From positions 1 to 6,853 of the forward strand of contig UQFU01000085.1 of NCBI GenBank assembly GCA_900540425.1: DNA of 6,853 bases, in the 5' to 3' direction. The notes under the pieces are model-generated. The model searched no databases. It saw nothing but the letters and a program-made list of their open reading frames with translations, and was not told where the DNA came from. Made by a program: the position numbers and the translations under genes. The number at the start of each line of letters is the position of its first letter. Position 1 is the first letter of the stretch. Source of the stretch: an uncultured Alphaproteobacteria bacterium. Lineage in GTDB: Bacteria > Pseudomonadota > Alphaproteobacteria > RF32 > CAG-239. Below, piece by piece: positions 1 through 5,180 of this stretch.

Positions 1-613
1 CCGCCGCAATCTTCTCCGCCGCTCCTTCGCCCTGCACCGGCGTCGGCCAAAGCAGCACATGGCGCGGAAACCGGTTGCGGATTCGGTGAATAATGTCGCG
101 AATAACCGCACCGCTGGCGCTGGTTACTACCCCCACCACTTTCGGAAGATACGGAATCTTTTGCTTGTGAGCCGCATCAAACAGTCCCTCGTCCGCATAC
201 TGTTTCTTACGCTCCTCCAACAGTTTGAGCAAAGCGCCGGTCCCGGCAACCTCCATCTGTTCAATCACCAGCTGATAGGAAGACTTTCCGGCAAAAGTCG
301 TAATTTTTCCGGTTGCCACCACTTCCAAACCGTCTTCCGGTTTGACCGCCAGCTGCGCCGCCACACCTTTCCAACAAACCGCCGAAAGCACCGCATTCTC
401 ATCTTTAAGCGAAAGATAATAATGCCCGGAATCTGCCCGCTTGGCACCAAAAATCTCGCCCCGAACCCGCACCTTGCCGAAAGTCGTTTCGACAAACCGC
501 TTAATTTCAAAAGAAATCTCGCTGACTGTCAGCTCCGGAACTTCCGGCTTGGCAACCTTTGCCTTTTCCGGCTGCATTCCCTCAATAAAATCAATCAGGC
601 TCAACTCTTCCAT
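1..613 (-). CDS. xseA: Exodeoxyribonuclease VII large subunit, N-terminal 204 residues (gene runs off the window)
   Basis: XseA with several copies of XseB forms exonuclease VII, a cytoplasmic enzyme that degrades single-stranded DNA from both ends in repair. I translated it by hand from the ATG at 613. The open frame has no stop down to the window edge, giving 204 codons, about half of a usual XseA. Residues about 28-122 form the N-terminal OB-fold ([20 protein letters not shown], then [19 protein letters not shown]). Residues from about 145 begin the catalytic domain ([42 protein letters not shown]), the part typical of alphaproteobacterial XseA. The start lies 3 bp after the ftsY stop, and a GTGGAG Shine-Dalgarno sits in the last ftsY codons, so the two are probably translationally coupled and co-transcribed. 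The catalytic C-terminus cannot be checked here. Confidence 0.96.
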   Translation of the reverse strand, partial: MEELSLIDFIEGMQPEKAKVAKPEVPELTVSEISFEIKRFVETTFGKVRVRGEIFGAKRADSGHYYLSLKDENAVLSAVCWKGVAAQLAVKPEDGLEVVATGKITTFAGKSSYQLVIEQMEVAGTGALLKLLEERKKQYADEGLFDAAHKQKIPYLPKVVGVVTSASGAVIRDIIHRIRNRFPRHVLLWPTPVQGEGAAEKIAA

Positions 614-616
614 CTG

Positions 617-1537
617 TCAATGCTCCACACCCAGCAGATTGCGTGCAAAATCTTTGGCATTAAATTCATCAAGGTCGTCAATGCCTTCCCCAACTCCGAT
701 ATAATGGATCGGAACGCCGGTCTCCTCGGCAACCGCCACCAGAATTCCGCCCTTGGAACTGCCGTCGAGCTTGGTAACCACCAGCCCGCTGACCGCTGCC
801 ATTTCCCCAAACGCCGCCACCTGCGACAAAGCGTTCTGTCCGGTAGTGGCATCAATCGTCAACAGCGTCGCCTGCGGCGCTTCGGGAATAACTTTCTTAA
901 TGACACGCACCACTTTTTTGAGCTCTTCCATCAGCCCCGCCTTGTTTTGCAAACGCCCGGCCGTATCCACAAACACGACCTCATCTCCTTGCCGCAAGGC
1001 CTCTTGCAGCCCGTCATAAACCGTACCGGCGGCATCGGCACCGGCCTCTTTGGCAAAGACCCGGATTGAACTCCGCTGCCCCCAAACCTGCAACTGTTCA
1101 ACCGCAGCCGCCCGAAAAGTATCTCCGGCAATCAGCGAAACTTTCTTTCCCTCGGCCTTAAGCCTGGACGCCAGCTTGCCGATTGTCGTTGTTTTTCCGG
1201 CGCCGTTAACCCCAACCATCAAAATAACAAACGGCGCTGAACCGGGCGCAAACGCCAAAGGCTTCTCGCAAGGTGTCAAAATCTTTTCAATATCCGCGGC
1301 CAGCTCGGCACGGATTTCTTCATCGCTCAACTCCTTGTCCAATCGGCGTTTGGAAAATTCCCCGATAATCCGCATTGAGGCCTTTACCCCCATGTCCGCG
1401 GCAATCAGCAGCTCTTCCAACTCTTCCAGCGTCCCGGCGTCTACTTTGCGCTTGGTAAAAATGCCGCTAATTCCTCCGGAAATTTTTTGCGAAGATTTTT
1501 TCAGCCCCAAACCTAATTTTTCCAGCCAGCCGCTCAT
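617..1537 (-). CDS. ftsY: Signal recognition particle receptor FtsY
   Basis: FtsY is the membrane-associated SRP receptor GTPase that pairs with Ffh to deliver nascent membrane proteins to the Sec translocon. The 306-residue protein has the NG architecture: a short amphipathic N-terminus (GWLEKLGLGLKK, residues 3-14), the helical N domain to about residue 90, and the GTPase G domain. G-domain motifs are the P-loop GVNGAGKT (109-116), DTFRAAA (139-145), DTAGR (191-195) and TKLD followed by GSSKGG (255-264). The long acidic A domain of enterobacterial FtsY is absent, as in many short alphaproteobacterial forms. The ATG at 1537 overlaps the mtaB stop as ATGA and is preceded by AAAGGAG at good spacing, so it is probably coupled to mtaB. 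xseA follows 3 bp downstream. Confidence 0.97.
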   Translation of the reverse strand: MSGWLEKLGLGLKKSSQKISGGISGIFTKRKVDAGTLEELEELLIAADMGVKASMRIIGEFSKRRLDKELSDEEIRAELAADIEKILTPCEKPLAFAPGSAPFVILMVGVNGAGKTTTIGKLASRLKAEGKKVSLIAGDTFRAAAVEQLQVWGQRSSIRVFAKEAGADAAGTVYDGLQEALRQGDEVVFVDTAGRLQNKAGLMEELKKVVRVIKKVIPEAPQATLLTIDATTGQNALSQVAAFGEMAAVSGLVVTKLDGSSKGGILVAVAEETGVPIHYIGVGEGIDDLDEFNAKDFARNLLGVEH

Positions 1538-2571
1538 TCGGCTTCTCCTTTCATACGCAGCCGCCGCGCCCGTTCCTTGCGCACTTCGACCGGACCCTGC
1601 GGCATCATCGCCGCCGGCGTTCCCGAACGCTCAGAATAGGGAAAAACGTGCAGCTTGGTTATTCCTGCCTCATCAACCAGTTTGAGAGTATTTGCAAATT
1701 GTTCTTCCGTTTCGGTCGGAAAACCGCAGATAAAATCTGCCCCGAAAGTCGCTTCCGGACGGACTTTGCGAATTTTGGCACAAAGCGCTATCACCTGCTC
1801 GCGGCTGTGCCGGCGCTTCATCCGTTTCAAAACCATATTGTCTCCCGACTGTACCGAAAGATGAAAATGCGGATAAATATTTTGATATTGCCCGACCAAA
1901 GCAACGAAATCATCGTCAACCGCCGCCGGATCCAATGATCCGAACTGCAATGACGACAAACGGGAAAACCGTTCCAAAATATGCCGCACCAAAGCGCTGA
2001 ATGAGGGCTGATAAGAACAGGCATCCACGCCGGTTAAACAGATTTCGGCAAAACCCTGTTCCAAAAGCGCCGCAATCTGCGCCATAATATCTTCTTCCGG
2101 AACCGAACGGTTGTTGCCACGCGCATAAGGCACAATACAATACGTACAACGATGATCGCACCCTTGTTGAATCTGCACAAAAGCCCGCTCCCGCCCCTCA
2201 AAACCGGTAATCAGATAACGGTCATAGCCGTCATAGTCAAAAATATCGCCGACAATCGTCTTTTCCGCTATTTCTCCGCCAATATACTTTTCAATCTCGG
2301 CTTTTTCGCGATTGCCAAGAACCAAATCCACTTCCGGCATCGCACCATAACGCTTCGGTGCCACCTGGGCGGCACAACCGGTAACAATAATCCGCGCCTG
2401 CGGATGATCGCGCCGCAACTTGCGGATAACCTGCCGGCACTGGCGCTCTGCCTCGCCGGTCACAGCGCAGGTATTAACCACAATCACATCTTTCAGCCCG
2501 GAAAGCTTTTCTTTCAAGACTTCGGATTCATAAGCGTTAATCCGGCAGCCTAAAGTAATGACTTCAACCAT
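1534..2571 (-). CDS. mtaB: tRNA t6A37 methylthiotransferase MtaB (radical SAM), without TRAM domain
   Basis: MtaB adds a methylthio group to t6A at position 37 of ANN-decoding tRNAs, giving ms2t6A, using two iron-sulfur clusters. In the 345-residue product, Cys9 (LGCR), Cys35 (NTCAVT) and Cys66 (TGCAAQ) fit the N-terminal UPF0004 cluster. GCDHRCTYC (Cys138, Cys142, Cys145) is the radical-SAM CxxxCxxC motif, followed by IVPYARG. LSVQSGDNMVLKRMKRRHSRE and GADFICGFPTETEE are further family signatures. MtaB is chosen over MiaB and RimO because of the GCRxNxYES start and the LTGVD element. The usual C-terminal TRAM domain (RNA-binding, some 60-80 residues) is missing: the protein stops just after KERARRLRMKGEAE, where ftsY begins. 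The start at 2571 is preceded by an AGAGAGGA ribosome site that lies inside a hairpin arm (see 2572-2619). ftsY follows with a 4-bp overlap. Confidence 0.93.
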   Translation of the reverse strand: MVEVITLGCRINAYESEVLKEKLSGLKDVIVVNTCAVTGEAERQCRQVIRKLRRDHPQARIIVTGCAAQVAPKRYGAMPEVDLVLGNREKAEIEKYIGGEIAEKTIVGDIFDYDGYDRYLITGFEGRERAFVQIQQGCDHRCTYCIVPYARGNNRSVPEEDIMAQIAALLEQGFAEICLTGVDACSYQPSFSALVRHILERFSRLSSLQFGSLDPAAVDDDFVALVGQYQNIYPHFHLSVQSGDNMVLKRMKRRHSREQVIALCAKIRKVRPEATFGADFICGFPTETEEQFANTLKLVDEAGITKLHVFPYSERSGTPAAMMPQGPVEVRKERARRLRMKGEAE

Positions 2572-2619
2572 AAAAAAATTCCTCTCTTTTCCGGAGTATA
2601 AGGCGTAAAGAGAGGAATT
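2572..2619 (-). terminator. Hairpin plus T-tract after ldh, overlapping the mtaB ribosome binding site
   Basis: Positions 2577-2589 and 2607-2619 are a perfect 13-bp inverted repeat (AATTCCTCTCTTT / AAAGAGAGGAATT) around a 17-nt loop. Read on the minus strand it is followed at once by seven T residues, the form of an intrinsic terminator for ldh transcripts. The downstream arm carries AGAGAGGA, the only Shine-Dalgarno for mtaB, and the T-tract ends against the mtaB ATG. A transcript running in from ldh would therefore be terminated, or would have the mtaB RBS masked. The stem is A/T-rich at its base, so strength is uncertain. Confidence 0.7.
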
Positions 2620-2623
2620 GCAA
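2595..2623 (-). promoter_or_regulatory. Candidate sigma-70 promoter for the mtaB-ftsY-xseA operon
   Basis: On the minus strand TTGCAA (2618-2623, 4 of 6 to consensus) and TATACT (2595-2600, 5 of 6) are separated by exactly 17 nt. The -10 box lies in the loop of the hairpin at 2577-2619, and the predicted start point falls around 2588-2590, just inside the downstream arm. An mRNA from here would lack the upstream arm and leave the mtaB RBS free. This is inference from boxes only. Confidence 0.5.
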
Positions 2624-2640
2624 TTACAAGAATAAACTTT

Positions 2641-3591
2641 TTAAGCGTTTTTAGAAACGATTTCGATCGCCTGATCGGAATATTCTTTAATTTTTTCGGC
2701 GCTTTCCTTCAAAAGTTTATGTTCTTCTTCAGAAAGTTTGGGATAAATCACGCTGTGAATGCCGCGTTTGCCGATAACTGTCGGCAAAGACAAACAAACG
2801 CCCTTGACACCCTCAACATCATCATGATGCGAAGAAACCGTCAGGATCGCATATTCGTTAGTGGTAATTGCCTGACAAATCCGGCACAAAGCTCCGGCAA
2901 TCCCGTAAAAAGTGGCGCCCTTGCCGTCAATAATCTTATAAGCGGCATTGCGAACGCAATCGTCAATCTGCGCCTTAACCTCCGGCGTAAAGGGTTTGCC
3001 CGCCATCTTGGCTAATTCGTCAATCTGAACCGTTCCGGCATCTCCGTTTGACCAAACCAAAACCTCGCTGTCGCCATGTTCACCCAAAACATTGGCATGA
3101 ATAGATTTCGGAGAAACGCCGAGATGATAGCCCAGCAGAGTCCGAAATCGCGAAGTGTCCAAAACCGTGCCGCTGCCAATGACTCTCTCGCGTGGAAATC
3201 CGGAGAGTCTGAGGGCTACTTCCGTCATAATGTCTGCCGGATTGGCCGTAATCAGCAAAGTTGTGTTCGGCGCCGCGGCAACAACCTGCGGAATAATGCT
3301 TTCAAAAATTTTCACATTGCGGCCCAACAGGTCTATTCTGGTCTCTCCGGGTTTCTGATTAGCCCCGGCCGTAACAATAACGACCTCTGCGCCTTCCAAA
3401 TCTTTATAAGTTCCGCACTTAACCTTATTGGCATAAGCAAAAGGAGTAGCGTGGGCAATATCCATGGCCTCCGCCATTGCCCTTTGTTCATTAGCGTCAA
3501 TCAAAACAACTTTACGGGCCACACCGCGCATAACCAAAGCAAAAGCGGTTGCGCTTCCTACCGAACCGGCCCCGATAATTCCAACTTTCAT
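2641..3591 (-). CDS. ldh: L-lactate dehydrogenase (NAD-dependent)
   Basis: This cytoplasmic enzyme reduces pyruvate to L-lactate with NADH, regenerating NAD+ in fermentation. The 316-residue protein has the Rossmann motif GAGSVGS (7-13) and an acidic residue for NAD at Asp32 (VLIDA). In GANQKPGETR, Gln79 (Gln102 in lactate dehydrogenase numbering) marks lactate dehydrogenase; malate dehydrogenase has Arg there. Asn117, Asp145 and Arg148 (LDTSRFR) and the proton-relay His172 (GEHGDSE) complete the active site. Arg150 and His165 correspond to the fructose-1,6-bisphosphate site residues Arg173 and His188 of allosteric bacterial enzymes. An in-frame ATG 15 bp upstream (3606) is rejected as start because it overlaps the AGGAG (3599-3603) that sits 7 nt before the ATG at 3591. 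It has its own promoter upstream and a terminator-like hairpin downstream. Confidence 0.95.
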   Translation of the reverse strand: MKVGIIGAGSVGSATAFALVMRGVARKVVLIDANEQRAMAEAMDIAHATPFAYANKVKCGTYKDLEGAEVVIVTAGANQKPGETRIDLLGRNVKIFESIIPQVVAAAPNTTLLITANPADIMTEVALRLSGFPRERVIGSGTVLDTSRFRTLLGYHLGVSPKSIHANVLGEHGDSEVLVWSNGDAGTVQIDELAKMAGKPFTPEVKAQIDDCVRNAAYKIIDGKGATFYGIAGALCRICQAITTNEYAILTVSSHHDDVEGVKGVCLSLPTVIGKRGIHSVIYPKLSEEEHKLLKESAEKIKEYSDQAIEIVSKNA

Positions 3592-3621
3592 ATTTTTTCT
3601 CCTCATATATTATTCGGCGTT

Positions 3622-3649
3622 AATATAGGCATTTTTTATAAAAAAACAA
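3622..3649 (-). promoter_or_regulatory. Candidate ldh promoter
   Basis: On the minus strand TTGTTT (3644-3649) and TATATT (3622-3627, 5 of 6 to TATAAT) are 16 nt apart in a very A/T-rich stretch. The predicted start is near 3615, giving a leader of about 24 nt ending in the AGGAG of ldh. The -35 box lies in the T-rich tail of the upstream terminator, so it is partly a product of base composition. Confidence 0.5.
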
Positions 3650-3650
3650 C

Positions 3651-3674
3651 AAAAAAACATCGCCGAAAGGCGAT
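3651..3674 (-). terminator. Intrinsic terminator upstream of ldh
   Basis: Positions 3659-3664 and 3669-3674 form a 6-bp stem (ATCGCC/GGCGAT) with a 4-nt loop. On the minus strand it is followed by G and seven T residues, then further T-rich sequence. It would end transcripts from the cysteine-rich gene before ldh. The plus-strand side is followed by ATTTTATT, so weak bidirectional action is possible. Confidence 0.8.
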
Positions 3675-3777
3675 ATTTTATTCAAATTATATTTCTGAAT
3701 GCAACAACAACTCACCTGCCCGCTTCCAAACCGCAAGCACCCCCAACAGCCGTTTGTAAAAAAGAAAATAAACACAA

Positions 3778-3970
3778 TAAAGGAGGATGCTGCAACGGAA
3801 GTTGCGAGCAAGCGCTAAACAAAACCAACCGTTACTCCGGTCTTTTTTATCTGCAAGCTCTTTGGAACATCTTAGCGAGCCAGGAAAGCGTAAGCGACCG
3901 CTGCGAGCTTAGATGCCTAAGGGATAAAGAAATACGCGAGCGAACAACTTCCCAGCATGATTCCCCTTTA
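3778..3970. mobile_element. MITE-like palindromic element with imperfect terminal inverted repeats
   Basis: The left end reads TAAAGGAGG, ATGCTG, CAAC, GGAAGTTG (3778-3804). The reverse complement of the right end (3945-3970) reads TAAAGGGG, AATC, ATGCTG, GGAAGTTG. The ends thus agree over about 26 bp apart from a 4-nt insertion and a small gap, and both end in TA, as expected of elements that duplicate a TA target. Inside is a second imperfect hairpin (about 3869-3914, CATCT/AGATG and AGC/GCT), and the motif GCGAGC occurs four times (3804, 3875, 3903, 3936). No transposase is encoded, so if mobile it would depend on one elsewhere. It ends 6 bp from the stop of the cysteine-rich gene. The inverted repeats are seen directly; mobility is inference, and a static dispersed palindromic repeat is the main alternative. 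Confidence 0.5.
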
Positions 3971-3976
3971 GTGCAT

Positions 3977-4288
3977 TTATTCTGAGACGATGGTCTCATC
4001 CTCATGACTGGTCTCTTCCGGATTTTCTTCAATAACCTCCTCGGCTTCAATGTCTTCCGAAACACCGTCGCCGTCGGCATCGGCATCACAATCGCAGGCT
4101 GCACGCTGAACGGCACAGGCACAATTTTCATCAGTCTCGGCACAAGTGCACTCGGCATCGCAGTCACAAGCGACAACATCAATAACATCATCGGTGGCAG
4201 GAGTCGCAGAATCAACGTTTTTCTTAACAAAACTGCCGATAACCAATACAATCAGCACCACTAAAACAACATAAAACAACTTTTTCAT
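3977..4288 (-). CDS. Small membrane-anchored, acidic, cysteine-rich protein with EF-hand-like loop
   Basis: I do not recognise a family. The 103-residue product starts with MKK and one hydrophobic helix (about residues 3-20, YVVLVVLIVLVIGSF) followed by KK, a signal anchor or uncleaved signal with no lipobox. The rest is strongly acidic. Eight cysteines form four CxC pairs: 41/43, 47/49, 56/58 and 65/67. Residues 70-81 (DADGDGVSEDIE) have ligands at positions 1, 3, 5, 9 and 12 and Gly at 6 of an EF-hand loop, though position 8 is Ser rather than hydrophobic. Metal binding outside the membrane is a reasonable inference, not shown. The ATG at 4288 is preferred over an in-frame TTG at 4303 because AAAGG lies 7 nt before it. 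The gene is divergent from the YjfB-like gene and has a good promoter. Confidence 0.75.
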   Translation of the reverse strand: MKKLFYVVLVVLIVLVIGSFVKKNVDSATPATDDVIDVVACDCDAECTCAETDENCACAVQRAACDCDADADGDGVSEDIEAEEVIEENPEETSHEDETIVSE

Positions 4289-4323
4289 TTCCAAGCCTTT
4301 CAAAATACACCCCTAATACATCA

Positions 4324-4352
4324 TTCATATTTTCCGGGCCCGGATTTGTCAA
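4324..4352 (-). promoter_or_regulatory. Promoter of the cysteine-rich gene with a palindrome in its spacer
   Basis: On the minus strand a perfect TTGACA (4347-4352) lies 17 nt from TATGAA (4324-4329, 4 of 6). The spacer contains a perfect 12-bp palindrome, TCCGGGCCCGGA (4333-4344), very G/C-rich in an A/T-rich surround. A factor bound there would sit between the two boxes, so it is a plausible operator. Confidence 0.6.
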
Positions 4353-4386
4353 GCTTAAACTTATGTTTTAGCGATTTAAATTTTTA

Positions 4387-4415
4387 GTGAAACTTTAACT
4401 GTTTTATGATATGAT
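4387..4415 (+). promoter_or_regulatory. Candidate promoter of the YjfB-like gene
   Basis: GTGAAA (4387-4392, 4 of 6 to TTGACA) and TATGAT (4410-4415, 5 of 6) are 17 nt apart, with a predicted start near 4422 and a leader of about 34 nt. I saw no match to the flagellar sigma-28 or sigma-54 promoter patterns. Confidence 0.4.
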
Positions 4416-4455
4416 GAATGAAGTATGAGGTTAAAACAAAACATGGAGAAATACC

Positions 4456-4635
4456 GTGTCCGATTTGGGAGCAATCAGTTCTTACGCGTTGGCAATGCAA
4501 AATGTCCAAATGTCATTGCTCAAAAATGCCGTCGAAGCACAGCAGCAGGCGGTAGAAATCCTGTTAAACCCCGACAACAGCCGTGTTGTTTCCCCTTCTG
4601 AAACTCTGGGAACCAACATTGACATCAGCGTTTAG
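4456..4635 (+). CDS. YjfB family putative motility protein
   Basis: The 59-residue protein begins at GTG with GGAG (4445-4448) 7 nt upstream. It reads as a long amphipathic helix (about residues 10-37, AMQNVQMSLLKNAVEAQQQAVEIL), then a short linker and the ending LGTNIDISV. That layout, a Gln-rich helix followed by a terminal LGxNIDxxV-like tail at about 60 residues, matches the YjfB family. The family is annotated as putative motility proteins from its link to motility genes in Bacillus; its molecular role is not known. No flagellar gene is visible in this window. It is the only complete gene on the plus strand, faces the 104-aa membrane gene, and its stop codon overlaps that gene's stop. 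Reality of the gene is supported by the RBS, the promoter and the family-like ends. Confidence 0.75.
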   Translation: MSDLGAISSYALAMQNVQMSLLKNAVEAQQQAVEILLNPDNSRVVSPSETLGTNIDISV

Positions 4636-4946
4636 AACTTAAACATATATATAAAAGACACCGTCAATGCACTCGCGGCAATAAACTTAAACGCAAAAAC
4701 CAGCACATTTCCAAACATTGCTCCATAATTCGGAGAACCGTCTTCTTTGCAAACCCGGCGAAAAACAAGATTATAAATAAAAGATAAAAACAACGCCAAC
4801 AGATAAACATGATAATCTTTGTATATTTGCACAATATCTTCAAATTCCAGCCTGAACCCCATCAACAGCCCAATAAACACCCCGAGAAAAATCACCGGAT
4901 TGAGCAGCGCGCCGGAACCGATAAAAGCAACTAGCCCCTTAAACAT
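4632..4946 (-). CDS. Hypothetical three-helix membrane protein
   Basis: I do not recognise this 104-residue protein. Three hydrophobic segments are visible at about residues 13-30 (LLNPVIFLGVFIGLLMG), 47-63 (HVYLLALFLSFIYNLVF) and 79-101 (NVLVFAFKFIAASALTVSFIYMF), so it is an inner-membrane protein. The loop after helix 2 carries RRVCKEDGSPNYG; the positive RR argues that this loop faces the cytoplasm. The ATG at 4946 is chosen over an upstream in-frame TTG (4964), whose only ribosome site would be too close; AAAGAGA precedes the ATG. It overlaps the end of the 70-aa gene by 8 bp, so the two are probably co-translated and may act together. Its TAA overlaps the stop of the convergent YjfB-like gene. 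Confidence 0.7.
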   Translation of the reverse strand: MFKGLVAFIGSGALLNPVIFLGVFIGLLMGFRLEFEDIVQIYKDYHVYLLALFLSFIYNLVFRRVCKEDGSPNYGAMFGNVLVFAFKFIAASALTVSFIYMFKF

Positions 4947-5151
4947 TGGGCATCTCTTTGCCAAAAACCTTGCGCGTCATATAACGGGAATCATTATTCA
5001 GAGCCGAAGGCCATACATAACGGGTTTTGGAAAAAGCCGTAACCTGCACCGGCTTAATGTAAGAAGCCGCCAAAGCTGCGCTGCCGCGGACTTTTACGGC
5101 CATATTTTTATTTTTGTACCAGTCAAATTCTGCTGCCATTGTTTTTGCCAT
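4939..5151 (-). CDS. Hypothetical 70-residue protein
   Basis: No family is recognised. The product is basic and aromatic-containing with no membrane segment or signal peptide. Visible pieces are EFDWYKNKN, an Ala-rich stretch SAALAAS (24-30) and SKTRYVWPSALNNDSRYMTRK (41-61). The ATG at 5151 has an AGGAG 7 nt upstream, a strong reason to accept both the gene and this start. It is the first gene of a pair with the 104-aa membrane protein (8-bp overlap) and sits 89 bp after glmM. The palindrome at 5181-5209 lies between, so separate control from glmM is likely. Confidence 0.65.
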   Translation of the reverse strand: MAKTMAAEFDWYKNKNMAVKVRGSAALAASYIKPVQVTAFSKTRYVWPSALNNDSRYMTRKVFGKEMPNV

Positions 5152-5180
5152 TCCCTAACTCCTATACGAGAATACAACAC

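Larger units (their letters stand above)
3592..3976. other. 385-bp intergenic region without a convincing gene
   Basis: From the ldh side this region holds the ldh leader and promoter, an intrinsic terminator (3651-3674), about 100 bp with no recognised content (3675-3777), and the inverted-repeat element at 3778-3970. Open frames here on both strands are short, start at unsupported codons and have no family resemblance. If the cysteine-rich gene is transcribed to the first terminator, its mRNA has a 3' tail of about 300 nt, so a small RNA cannot be excluded. Confidence 0.6.

Noticed and set aside
59..1069. 336-aa plus-strand frame opposite xseA and ftsY
   Set aside because: It is the antisense of two clearly recognised genes; the product is rich in Arg, His and Asn and has no domain.
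3604..3606. Upstream in-frame ATG as the ldh start
   Set aside because: This ATG overlaps the AGGAG that serves the ATG at 3591, it has no ribosome site of its own, and the extra MRRKN residues precede the normal family start MKVGIIGAG.
3620..3811. Minus-strand 63-aa frame across the intergenic region
   Set aside because: It starts at TTG without a ribosome site and runs through the terminator hairpin. Composition is Phe/Cys-rich noise and no family is recognised.
3827..3849. ACCG/CGGT hairpin with CTTTTTT as a plus-strand terminator
   Set aside because: The stem is only 4 bp, no plus-strand gene precedes it, and it lies inside the inverted-repeat element.
3787..3912. Plus-strand 41-codon frame starting ATG directly after AGGAGG
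   Set aside because: The Shine-Dalgarno has zero spacing to the ATG, the product is a basic low-information peptide, and the sequence is better explained as the end of the inverted-repeat element.
3847..4251. Minus-strand 134-aa frame overlapping the cysteine-rich gene
   Set aside because: It is an out-of-frame reading of the cysteine-rich gene and the inverted-repeat element, with no RBS.
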